The translations under genes were made by a program, and so were the position numbers. Positions 55,778-63,849 of a DNA stretch of 64,000 nucleotides are shown here, in pieces. The stretch spans positions 29,937 to 93,936 of the forward strand of contig NZ_JALXKS010000008.1 of the NCBI RefSeq assembly GCF_025144725.1, written 5' to 3'. Every line of letters starts with the position of its first letter. Within the stretch, counting starts at the first letter, position 1. The DNA is from Brevibacterium sp. p3-SID960. Lineage in GTDB: Bacteria > Actinomycetota > Actinomycetes > Actinomycetales > Brevibacteriaceae. The notes below the pieces were generated by a model. It was not told the origin of the DNA. It did not search any database and saw only the letters and a list, made by a program, of their open reading frames with translations.

Positions 55778-56011
55778 ATGGGGCGATACTGGAAGCGGCA
55801 CCCGCAGAAGGAGCTCGAAGCGCTGCTGGGAGAGTTTCACGAAGCAAGCTGGGAGATCGTCGACCCACGGAAAAAGTACTATAAAGTGAAGTGTCCCTGC
55901 GGCAAGCATATGCGAACCATCCATCTGTCGCCGAGCAATCCAAAGTATGTCAGGGACACACTCGGCTGGTTGTATCGTCAGCCATGCTACCCCTGGGAGG
56001 AGGGCACATGA
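55778..56011 (+). CDS. Small conserved protein, HicA-like (putative)
   Basis: 77 aa, basic N-terminus (MGRYWKRHPQKELEALLGEF), then WEIVDPRKKYYKVKCPCGKH and RTIHLSPSNPKYVRDTLGWL ending in RQPCY. Size and the pattern of a beta hairpin with Lys/His followed by a helix recall HicA-type double-stranded-RNA-binding-fold toxins, but the canonical GSHH motif is absent and three cysteines (CPC plus C near the end) are unusual. It overlaps the downstream gene by ATGA. Base composition is less GC-rich than neighbours, suggesting transfer. Treat as unknown function. Confidence 0.6.
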   Translation: MGRYWKRHPQKELEALLGEFHEASWEIVDPRKKYYKVKCPCGKHMRTIHLSPSNPKYVRDTLGWLYRQPCYPWEEGT

Positions 56012-56343
56012 CTCAGCAGCAGAGGGTCATGGTTGTTTCCGAGATCGAATTCCGCGTCTCGATCGGCGGTGATACTGACCTGGAATCGATTGTCGATGCC
56101 CTCGCCGATGAGCTCGCGTCGTTGGAAGACGTGACCCCGTCGCTGCTTGATTCGACCGTCTCCATGGACGCGGTCAAAAGTCTCATTGCCGCAACGGTCA
56201 CGACCGAAGGTGACACATTCGAAGCGGCAGCTCAGACAGCAGACTCGGCAGTTCGGGCAGCCGTCCACGCGGCCGGCGGCGCGACGCCGGGCTGGGACGC
56301 CATCACCGTCAGAGACACATCAGAACTCGTCTCGAACTCATGA
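56008..56343 (+). CDS. Small acidic protein, partner of the HicA-like gene
   Basis: 111 aa, start ATG 56008 with GGAGGAGGG upstream and a 4-bp overlap with the previous gene. It begins MTQQQRVMVVSEIEFRVSIG, followed by an acidic helix-rich region (LESIVDALADELASLEDVTP) and an Ala/Thr-rich segment. No DNA-binding motif is recognised. Tight coupling to a basic small protein suggests a two-component module such as toxin-antitoxin, but this is inference. Confidence 0.6.
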   Translation: MTQQQRVMVVSEIEFRVSIGGDTDLESIVDALADELASLEDVTPSLLDSTVSMDAVKSLIAATVTTEGDTFEAAAQTADSAVRAAVHAAGGATPGWDAITVRDTSELVSNS

Positions 56344-56350
56344 ATGAGCA

Positions 56351-56382
56351 AAGCGCCTCGCCCTGATCAGTGCGAGGCGCTT
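56351..56382. terminator. Bidirectional terminator after the two-gene cassette
   Basis: Perfect 11-bp stem aagcgcctcgc/gcgaggcgctt with a 10-nt loop between convergent genes. Confidence 0.8.
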
Positions 56383-56409
56383 CGTCGCTGAAGCAGGTGC
56401 CGGCGGCTC

Positions 56410-57180
56410 TCACCGTCCGGTCCAGCGCGGTGCGCGCTTCTCGGCGAACGCTGTGGCGCCTTCGCGGGCGTCGGCGGATTCCATGACTGGGTCGCTGATG
56501 GCCGCCTGGCGGGTGAACTTCTCACCGGCCGGCCAGTTGGGGCTTTCGCTGATGATCTGCTTCGAGGCGCGAACGGCAAGCGGCCCGTTCGCCGCGATCC
56601 GCTCGGCCAGCGCCAGCGCGCCGTCGAGTGCCTGACCTTCAGGCACCAGCGCGTTGACGAAGCCGTGCTTCTCGCCGAACGCCGCCGGGTAGATGTCACC
56701 GGTCAGTGCCATCTCCATCGCCACGGCGCGGTGGGTGCGCTCGGGCAGGGTCACCAGTCCGCCGGAGGCAGCGACGAGGCCGCGTTTGACTTCGGGGATG
56801 CCGAACTTCGCCGACTCCGAGGCAACGACGAGATCGCAGGCGAGCATCGTCTCGAACCCACCGGCCAGCGCATAGCCTTCAACCGCAGCGATGAGCGGCT
56901 TGGCAGGCGGTGCCTCGGTCAGTGCCAGGAACCCACGACCGGGCAGGCCGGGCAGCTCACCGCGCACGAATCCCTTGAGATCCATCCCGGAGCAGAACGT
57001 CCCACCAGCACCGGTGAGCACGGCGACGCAGAGGCTGTCACCAGCATCGAAGTCGTCGATGATCCCAGCCATGAGCCGGGCCATCTCCGCGGTCGCAGCG
57101 TTCTTCGCCTCGGGCCGGTTGAGGGTGATGACGAGGATGCCGTCGCGGACCTCGGTGAGCACCTCGGGTTGGTCGGTCAT
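56410..57180 (-). CDS. Enoyl-CoA hydratase/crotonase-family protein 1
   Basis: 256 aa. Crotonase fold with oxyanion loops GTFCSGMDLKGFVRGELPG and VEGYALAGGFETMLACDLVV; both conserved glutamates are present (GGFE and FGIPEVKRGLVAASGG). The phenylacetyl/carnitinyl-CoA hydratase subgroup is possible. Start overlaps the nitronate monooxygenase-like gene (ATGA). The C-terminal FAEKRAPRWTGR is typical. Confidence 0.9.
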   Translation of the reverse strand: MTDQPEVLTEVRDGILVITLNRPEAKNAATAEMARLMAGIIDDFDAGDSLCVAVLTGAGGTFCSGMDLKGFVRGELPGLPGRGFLALTEAPPAKPLIAAVEGYALAGGFETMLACDLVVASESAKFGIPEVKRGLVAASGGLVTLPERTHRAVAMEMALTGDIYPAAFGEKHGFVNALVPEGQALDGALALAERIAANGPLAVRASKQIISESPNWPAGEKFTRQAAISDPVMESADAREGATAFAEKRAPRWTGR

Positions 57181-58157
57181 GATCCGGCCCCGAGGGTGGC
57201 GAGCAGGTCGGCCTTCGCGGACTCGTACTCATCGGCCAGGCGGGCGACGAGCTCACCGGCTGGCAGGGACTCATCGATCGTGCCGATACCCTGGCCGGAG
57301 CCCCAGATATCGCGCCAGGCCTTCGATTTCTCCGAGCCGCCAGAGCCGAAGTTCATCTTCGAAGGATCGGATTCGGGCAGGTCGTCCGGGTCGAGGCCGG
57401 CGGCCTCGATGCTGCCGCGCAGATAGTTGCCGTGCACGCCGGTGAAGAGGTTGGTGTAGACGATGTCACTGGCAGTCGAGTCGACGATCATCTGCCGGTA
57501 CCCATCGGTCACCTGCGCCTCCGGGGTCGAGAGGAACGCCGAACCGACATAGGCGAAGTCAGCCCCAGCTGCCTGGGCGGCAAGCACCGAGCGGCCGTGG
57601 GCGATCGCCCCGGAGAGTGCGATCGGGCCGTCGAACCAGGCGCGGACCTCGTTAAGGAACGCGAATGGCGAGAGCATTCCGGCGTGTCCGCCGGCGCCGG
57701 CGGCGACGAGGATGAGCCCGTCGGCTCCCTTCTCGATCGCCTTGTGCGCAAAGCCGTTGTGGATGACGTCATGGAGCACGATGCCGCCGTAAGAGTGCAC
57801 GGCGTCGTTGACCTCGGTGCGCGCGCCGAGGGAGGTGATGACGATCGGCACCTGGTGCTTGACGATCGTCTCCAGGTCGGCCTCGATGCGGTTGTTGGAC
57901 CGGTGCACGATGAGGTTCGCCGCCACTGCGCCGACCGGCTTGTCCGGGTTCGCCCTGGTGAAGGCCGCATTGGATTCTTCGATCTCGTGCAGCCACTCAT
58001 CGAGCAGCTCGGCCGGGCGCGCGTTGAGCGTGGGGAACGCGCCGATGACACCGGCCTGGCACTGGGCGGTGACGAGCTGGGGGCCGGAGGCGATGAACAT
58101 CGGCGATGCGATGACCGGCAGCCGCAGGGGACGGGTGAGGACCTCGGGAAGAGTCAT
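57177..58157 (-). CDS. Nitronate monooxygenase-like flavoprotein
   Basis: 326-aa TIM-barrel FMN enzyme of the 2-nitropropane dioxygenase family. PVIASPMFIASGP at the N-terminus, VAAGAGGHAGM (catalytic His loop) and GAIAHGRSVLAAQAAGADFAYVGSAF (FMN phosphate binding). ATG 58157 follows GAGGAG. Coupling to a crotonase suggests acyl-CoA or propionate-3-nitronate detoxification; substrate is unproven. It is separated from the next operon on the same strand by a terminator. Confidence 0.88.
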   Translation of the reverse strand: MTLPEVLTRPLRLPVIASPMFIASGPQLVTAQCQAGVIGAFPTLNARPAELLDEWLHEIEESNAAFTRANPDKPVGAVAANLIVHRSNNRIEADLETIVKHQVPIVITSLGARTEVNDAVHSYGGIVLHDVIHNGFAHKAIEKGADGLILVAAGAGGHAGMLSPFAFLNEVRAWFDGPIALSGAIAHGRSVLAAQAAGADFAYVGSAFLSTPEAQVTDGYRQMIVDSTASDIVYTNLFTGVHGNYLRGSIEAAGLDPDDLPESDPSKMNFGSGGSEKSKAWRDIWGSGQGIGTIDESLPAGELVARLADEYESAKADLLATLGAGS

Positions 58158-58235
58158 GTTTCTCCTCGGAGATATCGGGGTGACCGAACGATTGTTAAGC
58201 ATTGTCGCCCACTACTGTAACCCACACCACGCGAA

Positions 58236-58269
58236 AGGCGGCGGCCGCCCGTTCAGGTGACCGCCGCCT
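58236..58269 (-). terminator. Terminator of the acyl-CoA dehydrogenase operon
   Basis: 9-bp perfect stem aggcggcgg/ccgccgcct with a 16-nt loop, 35 bp past the enoyl-CoA hydratase stop on the - strand. Confidence 0.6.
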
Positions 58270-58304
58270 CGGGCGCGGTGGCCAGCTGCTGCCGGCAGGA
58301 CCGA

Positions 58305-59081
58305 TCAGGTGTCGGTGAAGTTCGGGTCGCGCTTCTCGACGAAGGCCGCCATGCCCTCGGACTGGTCGTTGGTCGCCAGTGCCGAGTGGAACAGGCGCCG
58401 CTCGAAGAGCAGGCCCTGCTGCAGCGTCGTCTCGAAGGAGGCGTTGACGGCCTCCTTGACCATCGCCGAGGCGATGCGCGACTTGCCGGCGATCGTCGCG
58501 GCGATCTTCTTCGCCTCGTCCATCAGCTCGTCGTGCGGGACGACGCGGGCCACGAGACCGGAGCGCTCGGCCTCCTCGGCGTCCATCATCCGGCCGGTCA
58601 GGCACAGGTCCATCGCCTTGGCCTTGCCGATCGCACGCGTCAGGCGCTGGGAGCCGCCCATGCCCGGCAGCACGCCGAGGTTGATCTCCGGCTGGCCGAA
58701 CTTCGCCTTCTCCGAGGCGATGAGGATGTCGCACATCATCGCAACCTCGCAGCCGCCGCCGAGAGCGAAGCCATTGACCGCAGCAATCGTCGGCTTGCGC
58801 ACCGAGGTCAGGCGGCTCCAGCCGGCGAAGAAGTCGGTCTTGAAGGCGGTGGCGAAGTCGAGCTCGGCCATCTGCTTGATGTCAGCACCAGCGGCAAAGG
58901 CGCGGTCGGTGCCGGTGATGATGATCGCCTTGACGGCATCATCGGCGTCGAACTGCTCGGCCGCGGTGGCGATGTCCTCGAGCACCTGCTGGTTGAGGGC
59001 GTTGAGCGCCTTCGGGCGGTTGATCGTGATGACGGCGATGCCGTCGGCGGATTCGGTGAGAATCGTCTCGAAGTCGGTCAT
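58305..59081 (-). CDS. Enoyl-CoA hydratase 2
   Basis: 258 aa from ATG 59081 (ATGA overlap with the upstream gene; the frame is open further but without homology). Textbook crotonase: [27 protein letters not shown] and [20 protein letters not shown] supply the oxyanion hole and two catalytic glutamates. In this operon it would hydrate methacrylyl-CoA in valine breakdown. Confidence 0.94.
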   Translation of the reverse strand: MTDFETILTESADGIAVITINRPKALNALNQQVLEDIATAAEQFDADDAVKAIIITGTDRAFAAGADIKQMAELDFATAFKTDFFAGWSRLTSVRKPTIAAVNGFALGGGCEVAMMCDILIASEKAKFGQPEINLGVLPGMGGSQRLTRAIGKAKAMDLCLTGRMMDAEEAERSGLVARVVPHDELMDEAKKIAATIAGKSRIASAMVKEAVNASFETTLQQGLLFERRLFHSALATNDQSEGMAAFVEKRDPNFTDT

Positions 59082-60124
59082 GAGAAAACCTTCCTGTCCT
59101 GTTCGGTGTTGAGGATCGCATCGACCTCGGCCTGCTCGACCTCGCCGAGGGTGGCCGGGTTCCACTGCGGGTTGCGGTCCTTGTCGATGACCTGGGCGCG
59201 GATGCCCTCGCGCAGATCCGGGCGGGCTGCGATCTCGGTACCGGCGCGCAGATCGCGTTCGAGGACCTCCTGCAGGGTCATTGTCTTGGCGGTGCGGATC
59301 ATCTCGAAGGTCACGGCCAGCGACTGCGGCGACTTCGACTTGATGACCTCGGCGGTCTTCGCGGTGTCCTCGTCGCCGTGGGCGAGGAGGGCTGCGATGA
59401 TCGCCTCGACCGAGTCGTGGGCGAAGCACGTGTTGATCCACGCCTCAGCTTCGGCCAGCTCATTGGCCGGTGCCTCGCCGGCGAACGACTCCAGAGTCTC
59501 GACGGCCTTCGTGCCGTCGGCCTCGAGTGCTGAGACGAGCTCCTCGACCCTCTCCTGGGGAACGAATGTGTCGGCCAGCCCGTAGGCCAGTGCGGCACCC
59601 GGTCCGATCGGCAGGCCGGTGAGGCCCATGTACATGCCGATCTCACCGGGGGTCTGGGCGAGCAGGTAGGTGCCGCCGATGTCGGGGAACAGGCCGATGC
59701 CGGTCTCGGGCATGCCCAGCTTCGTCGTCTCGGTCACCACGCGGTGCGAGCCGTGGACGGAGACGCCGACGCCGCCGCCCATCGTGATGCCGTGCATGAT
59801 CGCGATGTAGGGCTTGGGGTAGCCTGCGATGTCGAAGTTCATCCGGTACTCCTCAGCCCAGAAGTCCTGGGATTCGGAGGTGCCAGCGACCAGATCCTGG
59901 TAGATCGCCTTGATGTCGCCGCCGGCGCATAGGCCGCGTTCTCCGCGGCCGGTGATGAGCACAGCGGCGACGGCGTCATCGTTGCGCCATTCGTTGAGTG
60001 CGCTGTCGATGGAGGCGACCATGTCGCGGCCGAGGGCGTTGATCGCCTTGGCCTTGTTCAGCTCGATGCGGCCGAGGCCGTTCACCACGTGTGTGATGAC
60101 GAGCGCGTCGTCAGATGACGTCAT
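59078..60124 (-). CDS. 3-Hydroxyisobutyryl-CoA hydrolase
   Basis: 348-aa crotonase-family thioesterase releasing 3-hydroxyisobutyrate. [34 protein letters not shown] and [18 protein letters not shown] are HIBCH motifs, with a C-terminal domain longer than in hydratases. Adjacent to acyl-CoA dehydrogenase (stop and start abut) and overlapping the hydratase gene, giving the order of valine catabolic steps. Confidence 0.93.
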   Translation of the reverse strand: MTSSDDALVITHVVNGLGRIELNKAKAINALGRDMVASIDSALNEWRNDDAVAAVLITGRGERGLCAGGDIKAIYQDLVAGTSESQDFWAEEYRMNFDIAGYPKPYIAIMHGITMGGGVGVSVHGSHRVVTETTKLGMPETGIGLFPDIGGTYLLAQTPGEIGMYMGLTGLPIGPGAALAYGLADTFVPQERVEELVSALEADGTKAVETLESFAGEAPANELAEAEAWINTCFAHDSVEAIIAALLAHGDEDTAKTAEVIKSKSPQSLAVTFEMIRTAKTMTLQEVLERDLRAGTEIAARPDLREGIRAQVIDKDRNPQWNPATLGEVEQAEVDAILNTEQDRKVFS

Positions 60125-61291
60125 TTATCCCACTCCTGTGCTCTTGCGGGAGATGATGACCCGCATGATCTCGTTCGTGCCTTCGAGGATCTGGTGGACG
60201 CGCAGATCGCGCACCAGCTTCTCGATTCCATACTCGTTGAGATAACCGTATCCGCCAAACAGCTGCAGGGCTTCGTTGGCGACCTCGAAGCCGGCATCGG
60301 TCGCCGCCAGCTTCGCCATCGACGCCAGCAGGGAGGTGTTGGGGTCTCCGGCGTCATAGGCCGCTGCGGCCCGGCGCAGCAGGGAGCGGGCGGCTTCGAG
60401 CTTCGTCTGCATGTCCGCCAGCCGGAAGCGCAGCGCCTGGAAGCCGTTGAGCTCGGTGCCGAAGGCCTGCCTCTCACCCATGTAGGTGATGGCCTTCTCC
60501 AGTGCCGACTGTCCGCCGCCGAGCGAGCAGGCGCCGATGTTCAGGCGGCCGCCGTCGAGGCCGGACATCGCGATCTTGAAGCCCTCGCCCTCCTCACCGA
60601 GGCGGTTTTCGACCGGCACCTTGACGTTCTCCATGAACACCTGGCGGGTCGGCTGGGCGTTCCAGCCCATCTTGATCTCATTGGGTCCGAAGTCGAAGCC
60701 CTCGGTGTCCTTCTCGACGATGAACGTCGAGATGCCGCGCGATCCCTCCTGGCCGGTGCGGGCCATGACGAGGTAGATCTCAGACGTTCCGGCGCCGGAG
60801 ATGAACTGTTTGACGCCATTGAGCACGTAGTGGTCGCCGTCGAGCCGCGCGGTGGTGCGCAGCGCTGCGGCATCAGAGCCGGCGTTGGGCTCGGTCAGGC
60901 AGTAGGAGCCGAGCTTCTCGAAGGCCACCAGCGGCTGAAGATACTTCTCCTTCTGCTCCTCATTTCCGTACTTGTCGACCATCCACGCGACCATGTTGTG
61001 GATGGAGATGTAGGAGGCCACCGACGGGCAGCCGGTCGACAGGGCCTCGAAGATGAGAGCGGAATCGAGCCGGCCGAGTCCCACACCACCGGATTCCTCG
61101 GAGACGTAGATGCCGCCCATGCCGAGCTCGGCGGACTTCTGGATGACGTCGACGGGGAAGTGCTTGTTGGCATCCCAGTCGAGGGCGTGCGGAGCGATCT
61201 CGGCATCGGCGAAATCGCGGCACATATTGGACAGTTCGATCTGGTCGTCGGTCAGCCCGAATGTCAGAGCGGACGCGGTTGAGCGTGCCAT
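60125..61291 (-). CDS. Acyl-CoA dehydrogenase (isobutyryl-CoA dehydrogenase-like)
   Basis: 388-aa FAD enzyme, first gene of the operon. Conserved YCLTEPNAGSDAAALRTTA, QFISGAGTSEIYLVMART, RQAFGTELNGFQALRFRLAD and the catalytic-base region VHQILEGTNEIMR. Length and neighbours (HIBCH, ECH) support isobutyryl-CoA as substrate. A 22-bp palindrome overlapping its predicted -35 region indicates repressor control. Confidence 0.93.
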   Translation of the reverse strand: MARSTASALTFGLTDDQIELSNMCRDFADAEIAPHALDWDANKHFPVDVIQKSAELGMGGIYVSEESGGVGLGRLDSALIFEALSTGCPSVASYISIHNMVAWMVDKYGNEEQKEKYLQPLVAFEKLGSYCLTEPNAGSDAAALRTTARLDGDHYVLNGVKQFISGAGTSEIYLVMARTGQEGSRGISTFIVEKDTEGFDFGPNEIKMGWNAQPTRQVFMENVKVPVENRLGEEGEGFKIAMSGLDGGRLNIGACSLGGGQSALEKAITYMGERQAFGTELNGFQALRFRLADMQTKLEAARSLLRRAAAAYDAGDPNTSLLASMAKLAATDAGFEVANEALQLFGGYGYLNEYGIEKLVRDLRVHQILEGTNEIMRVIISRKSTGVG

Positions 61292-61371
61292 CGTGGCTCC
61301 TTCTGCTGTGGGTCGTGCCGTGCACAGACGGGCGTGCGGCAGCCGCGGAATGCACGACCGGTCTGCTTCTA

Positions 61372-61401
61372 AGGGTAGTGAAGATTACTTGGACGTCCAA
61401 C
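61372..61401 (-). promoter_or_regulatory. Predicted promoter of the acyl-CoA dehydrogenase operon
   Basis: On the - strand -35 TTGGAC (61401-61396), 18-bp spacer, -10 TACCCT (61377-61372). The -35 hexamer lies inside the palindromic operator. Confidence 0.45.
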
Positions 61402-61406
61402 TAATT
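61385..61406. promoter_or_regulatory. 22-bp operator-like palindrome (TetR type)
   Basis: ATTACTTGGAC / GTCCAACTAAT: one mismatch over 11-bp arms, with a perfect TTGGACGTCCAA centre. It sits about 95 bp upstream of the acyl-CoA dehydrogenase start. Typical of TetR-family operators; no TetR gene is in the window. Confidence 0.65.
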
Positions 61407-61573
61407 TTCCTTGGGCACCATTGTGCCATCCGCTCCCGAGGCGGTGGGCACCCAGGTGCCGAGGACTGGGGTCTGGCAGGCGGTGGCGGTAGGCTGTCGG
61501 TGCGACCGCGGTCACCCCGCCGCAGTCGGACCGCCCCATCGATCCCCAGAGGTATCCCCGGAAGGTCATCCCC

Positions 61574-62107
61574 ATGGTCTCCTCGCAGACTCTCAGCCTT
61601 GCCCACCGGCGCGCAGCTGCCGGCTGGGCTGCTGACTGCGCCGCACGTGTGCTGCCCCTGTTCGAGGCCGAGACATCTGATGATCGCATCCGCGATGCGA
61701 TCGAGCGCGCCTACGCCTTCAGACGCAGCGAGCTAGGGGCCGCCGGCCAGACCCAGTGCCGCGTCGACGCCGGGCGCGCAGCCAGCTCCGCAAGCTCACC
61801 GGCCGGAGCGGCCGCGGCCCGGGCTGCAGTGCAGGCAGAGGCGGTGGCACATATGGGTGTCCATGCTCTCGGTGCTGCAGCCTATGCTGCGCAGGCGGCG
61901 GGGCTTGCGCTGCCGGCCGACGCTCAGGCGGTCGATGATGAGGTGCGCTGGCAGCTCGGGGCGCTGACACCCGATGCCCGCACTGCGCTGCGCCAGCTGC
62001 CGCGGCTGGGCACCGACGACGGCGGCCCGCTGGGATTCGGGCTGCTGACGACCGGCGTGCGCAGTCAGGTCATCTCCATCATCCAGGCCCACGTCGGCGC
62101 CCGGTGA
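61574..62107 (+). CDS. Ala-rich protein, Imm5-like (putative)
   Basis: 177 aa. HRRAAAGWAADCAARVLPLF followed by DDRIRDAIERAYAFRR resembles the Imm5-like putative immunity domain seen in many actinobacterial orphans; the middle is an Ala/Val-rich helical stretch. ATG follows GGAAGG about 8 nt upstream. No toxin gene is adjacent. Function is unknown and the family call is tentative. Its stop is 7 bp from the convergent MarR gene stop. Confidence 0.6.
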   Translation: MVSSQTLSLAHRRAAAGWAADCAARVLPLFEAETSDDRIRDAIERAYAFRRSELGAAGQTQCRVDAGRAASSASSPAGAAAARAAVQAEAVAHMGVHALGAAAYAAQAAGLALPADAQAVDDEVRWQLGALTPDARTALRQLPRLGTDDGGPLGFGLLTTGVRSQVISIIQAHVGAR

Positions 62108-62113
62108 AGGGCG

Positions 62114-62617
62114 TCAGGCCCGGGCGGAGTCGCCGAGCCCGGCGCGCAGTGAGGCGAGCTCACTGAGCAGCCGGCTGACATCGGCAGCAGCAAGACCGGG
62201 CTGTTCGAACACATCCCGGTTGAGGTCAGCTGTCGCCTCGGTGACGAGCTGACGGCCGGCCTCAGTGATCTCGACGAGCGTCGTGCGCCCGTCAGCCGGA
62301 TGTGGACGGCGGGCGACGAGGCCGGCGGCCTCCAGCCGGTCGACAGAGTTCGTGGTCGAGGTCGCATGCACCTGCAGTCGCTTGGTGATCTTGTTCATCG
62401 GCAGACTGCCCCGGCGGGTGAACGACAGCAGGGCGAGCACTTCATAGCGGGAGAAGGTCAGCCCCAGCGGCCGCAGCGTCTGATCGACCCGGGCGAGCAG
62501 CAGCTGGTGGGCGCGCATGATGGAGATGACGAGCGTCATCCCGTCGGCAGCGTCGGTCCAGCCATGGGCAAGCCACTGCCTGCGCGACTCGTCGATCGGA
62601 TCGAACTCCCGTTCCAC
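62114..62617 (-). CDS. MarR-family transcriptional regulator
   Basis: 167 aa from GTG 62617 (AGGAGG 6 nt upstream); the frame is open far upstream, opposite the SRAP gene, but only this part has homology. Winged helix: LLARVDQTLRPLGLTFSRYE, LPMNKITKRLQVHATSTTNSV (recognition helix) and GLVARRPHPADGRTTLVEIT (wing). Divergent from the SRAP gene by 72 bp; target and ligand unknown. Confidence 0.9.
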   Translation of the reverse strand: MEREFDPIDESRRQWLAHGWTDAADGMTLVISIMRAHQLLLARVDQTLRPLGLTFSRYEVLALLSFTRRGSLPMNKITKRLQVHATSTTNSVDRLEAAGLVARRPHPADGRTTLVEITEAGRQLVTEATADLNRDVFEQPGLAAADVSRLLSELASLRAGLGDSARA

Positions 62618-62689
62618 GTCGTTCCTCCTGCCGAAGCTGCTCACCTGCGAACACTTGGCACCAGCATACTGACGTGGCACGATCAGCAT

Positions 62690-63418
62690 ATGTGCGGACG
62701 ACTGAACATGGCGACCGATCCACACGACATCGTCGGTGAGCTCGGCATCGACGTCGTCGACTACACCTTCACGCCTCGGTACAACGTCCCTCCTGGCGCC
62801 GCCCTGCCGATCGTCGCCGAACGGGTCGAAGACACAGGAGAGGTCATCCGCCGGCTCGAGACCGCTCGCTGGGGCCTGGTGCCCGGCTGGGCGAAAGAGG
62901 AGAAGGTCGGCTTCAAGGCCTTCAACGCACGCGCCGAGACCGTGCACGAGAAGCCGATGTTCCGCCATGCCTTCGCCTCCCAGCGCTGCATCATCCCGGT
63001 CACCGGCTACTACGAATGGGAGAAGACCGAGACCGGCAAGCAGCCGTGGCTTATGCAGGCTGAGACCGAGCGCCCTCTCTATATGGTCGGGCTTTTTGAG
63101 TTCCGGCGTCGCCCTGACCTCGACGGACAGGTTGTGACAGACCCGGCCATCAAGAACGGATGGCTCGTCTCGACCACGATCATCACCTGCCCCTCGACAG
63201 GACACCTGGCCGATGTGCATGACCGCATGCCGGTGATGGCAGACCCCGAGGATCTCGGCGACTGGCTGGATCCATCGCATGAGCGCGGTGGTGCGCGCAG
63301 GGTTCTCAACGGCCTGGTCACTGGCTTCGATCCAGCATCGGTGGGACGTGTCAAAGTCGGAACAGCGGTCGGAAACGTCAGAAACCAAGATCCTGAGGTC
63401 GAGCAACCGGTCGAATGA
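62690..63418 (+). CDS. SRAP-family protein (HMCES/YedK-like abasic-site DNA-protein crosslinker)
   Basis: 242 aa. The conserved start MCGRLNMATDP exposes catalytic Cys2, which forms a thiazolidine crosslink with abasic sites in single-stranded DNA. Also visible: YNVPPGAALPIV, RWGLVPGWAKEE, NARAETVHEKPMF, RCIIPVTGYYEWE (catalytic Glu region) and VHDRMPVM (His). Start is fixed by Cys2. No clear Shine-Dalgarno. Role: protection of abasic sites at replication forks. Confidence 0.93.
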   Translation: MCGRLNMATDPHDIVGELGIDVVDYTFTPRYNVPPGAALPIVAERVEDTGEVIRRLETARWGLVPGWAKEEKVGFKAFNARAETVHEKPMFRHAFASQRCIIPVTGYYEWEKTETGKQPWLMQAETERPLYMVGLFEFRRRPDLDGQVVTDPAIKNGWLVSTTIITCPSTGHLADVHDRMPVMADPEDLGDWLDPSHERGGARRVLNGLVTGFDPASVGRVKVGTAVGNVRNQDPEVEQPVE

Positions 63419-63516
63419 CCCCTGTCGGACACGTGAGATCGGCGTCGGCAAGCCGAACGCGCCGGAGTAGCCGCAGCCTCCCGTCGCTCCTGTGACGAAG
63501 GGCACAGGGTTCGGAG

Positions 63517-63546
63517 TTGCATCGGCGCTTCGCGGGGGTCTAAGTT
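63517..63546 (+). promoter_or_regulatory. rRNA operon promoter P1 (distal)
   Basis: -35 TTGCAT (63517-63522), 18-bp spacer, -10 TAAGTT (63541-63546). Confidence 0.5.
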
Positions 63547-63702
63547 AGTACTCGTTGCCTAGCGCGATGGGCGCAAGTCCAAGGGCTCTGACCAGGGAGA
63601 ACGCCTGGAAAGAGGGGCAACGCTGCTCCATGTCGGAGGGCGATGGAAACATCACCCGGAAGACGGATCAACGGGCAGGTGAGCGAGATCGCAGACAGCG
63701 AC

Positions 63703-63732
63703 TTGCACACCGAGTCGCAGATGGTCTAGAGT
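63703..63732 (+). promoter_or_regulatory. rRNA operon promoter P2
   Basis: -35 TTGCAC (63703-63708), 18-bp spacer, -10 TAGAGT (63727-63732). Confidence 0.5.
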
Positions 63733-63821
63733 AGAAAACCGCCCGCCTCGCAGGGCAGCTGCAAAAACGCAGCGGAAGCGGGGTTGCCCACACTAACTTC
63801 GAAACCCGGCCGAGCGTCGAG

Positions 63822-63849
63822 TTGACAAAGTGCGAGTGGGGGCTAAGAT
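63822..63849 (+). promoter_or_regulatory. rRNA operon promoter P3 (proximal)
   Basis: Consensus -35 TTGACA (63822-63827), 16-bp spacer, -10 TAAGAT (63844-63849). Strongest of the three. Confidence 0.8.

Noticed and set aside
62618-63505. Long - strand open frame upstream of the MarR gene, whose start reads like a nucleotide-binding VTGATGG motif
   Set aside because: It lies antisense to the well-supported SRAP gene, shows no continued homology past the first residues, and MarR has its own GTG with a strong ribosome-binding site. Open antisense frames are common at this GC content.
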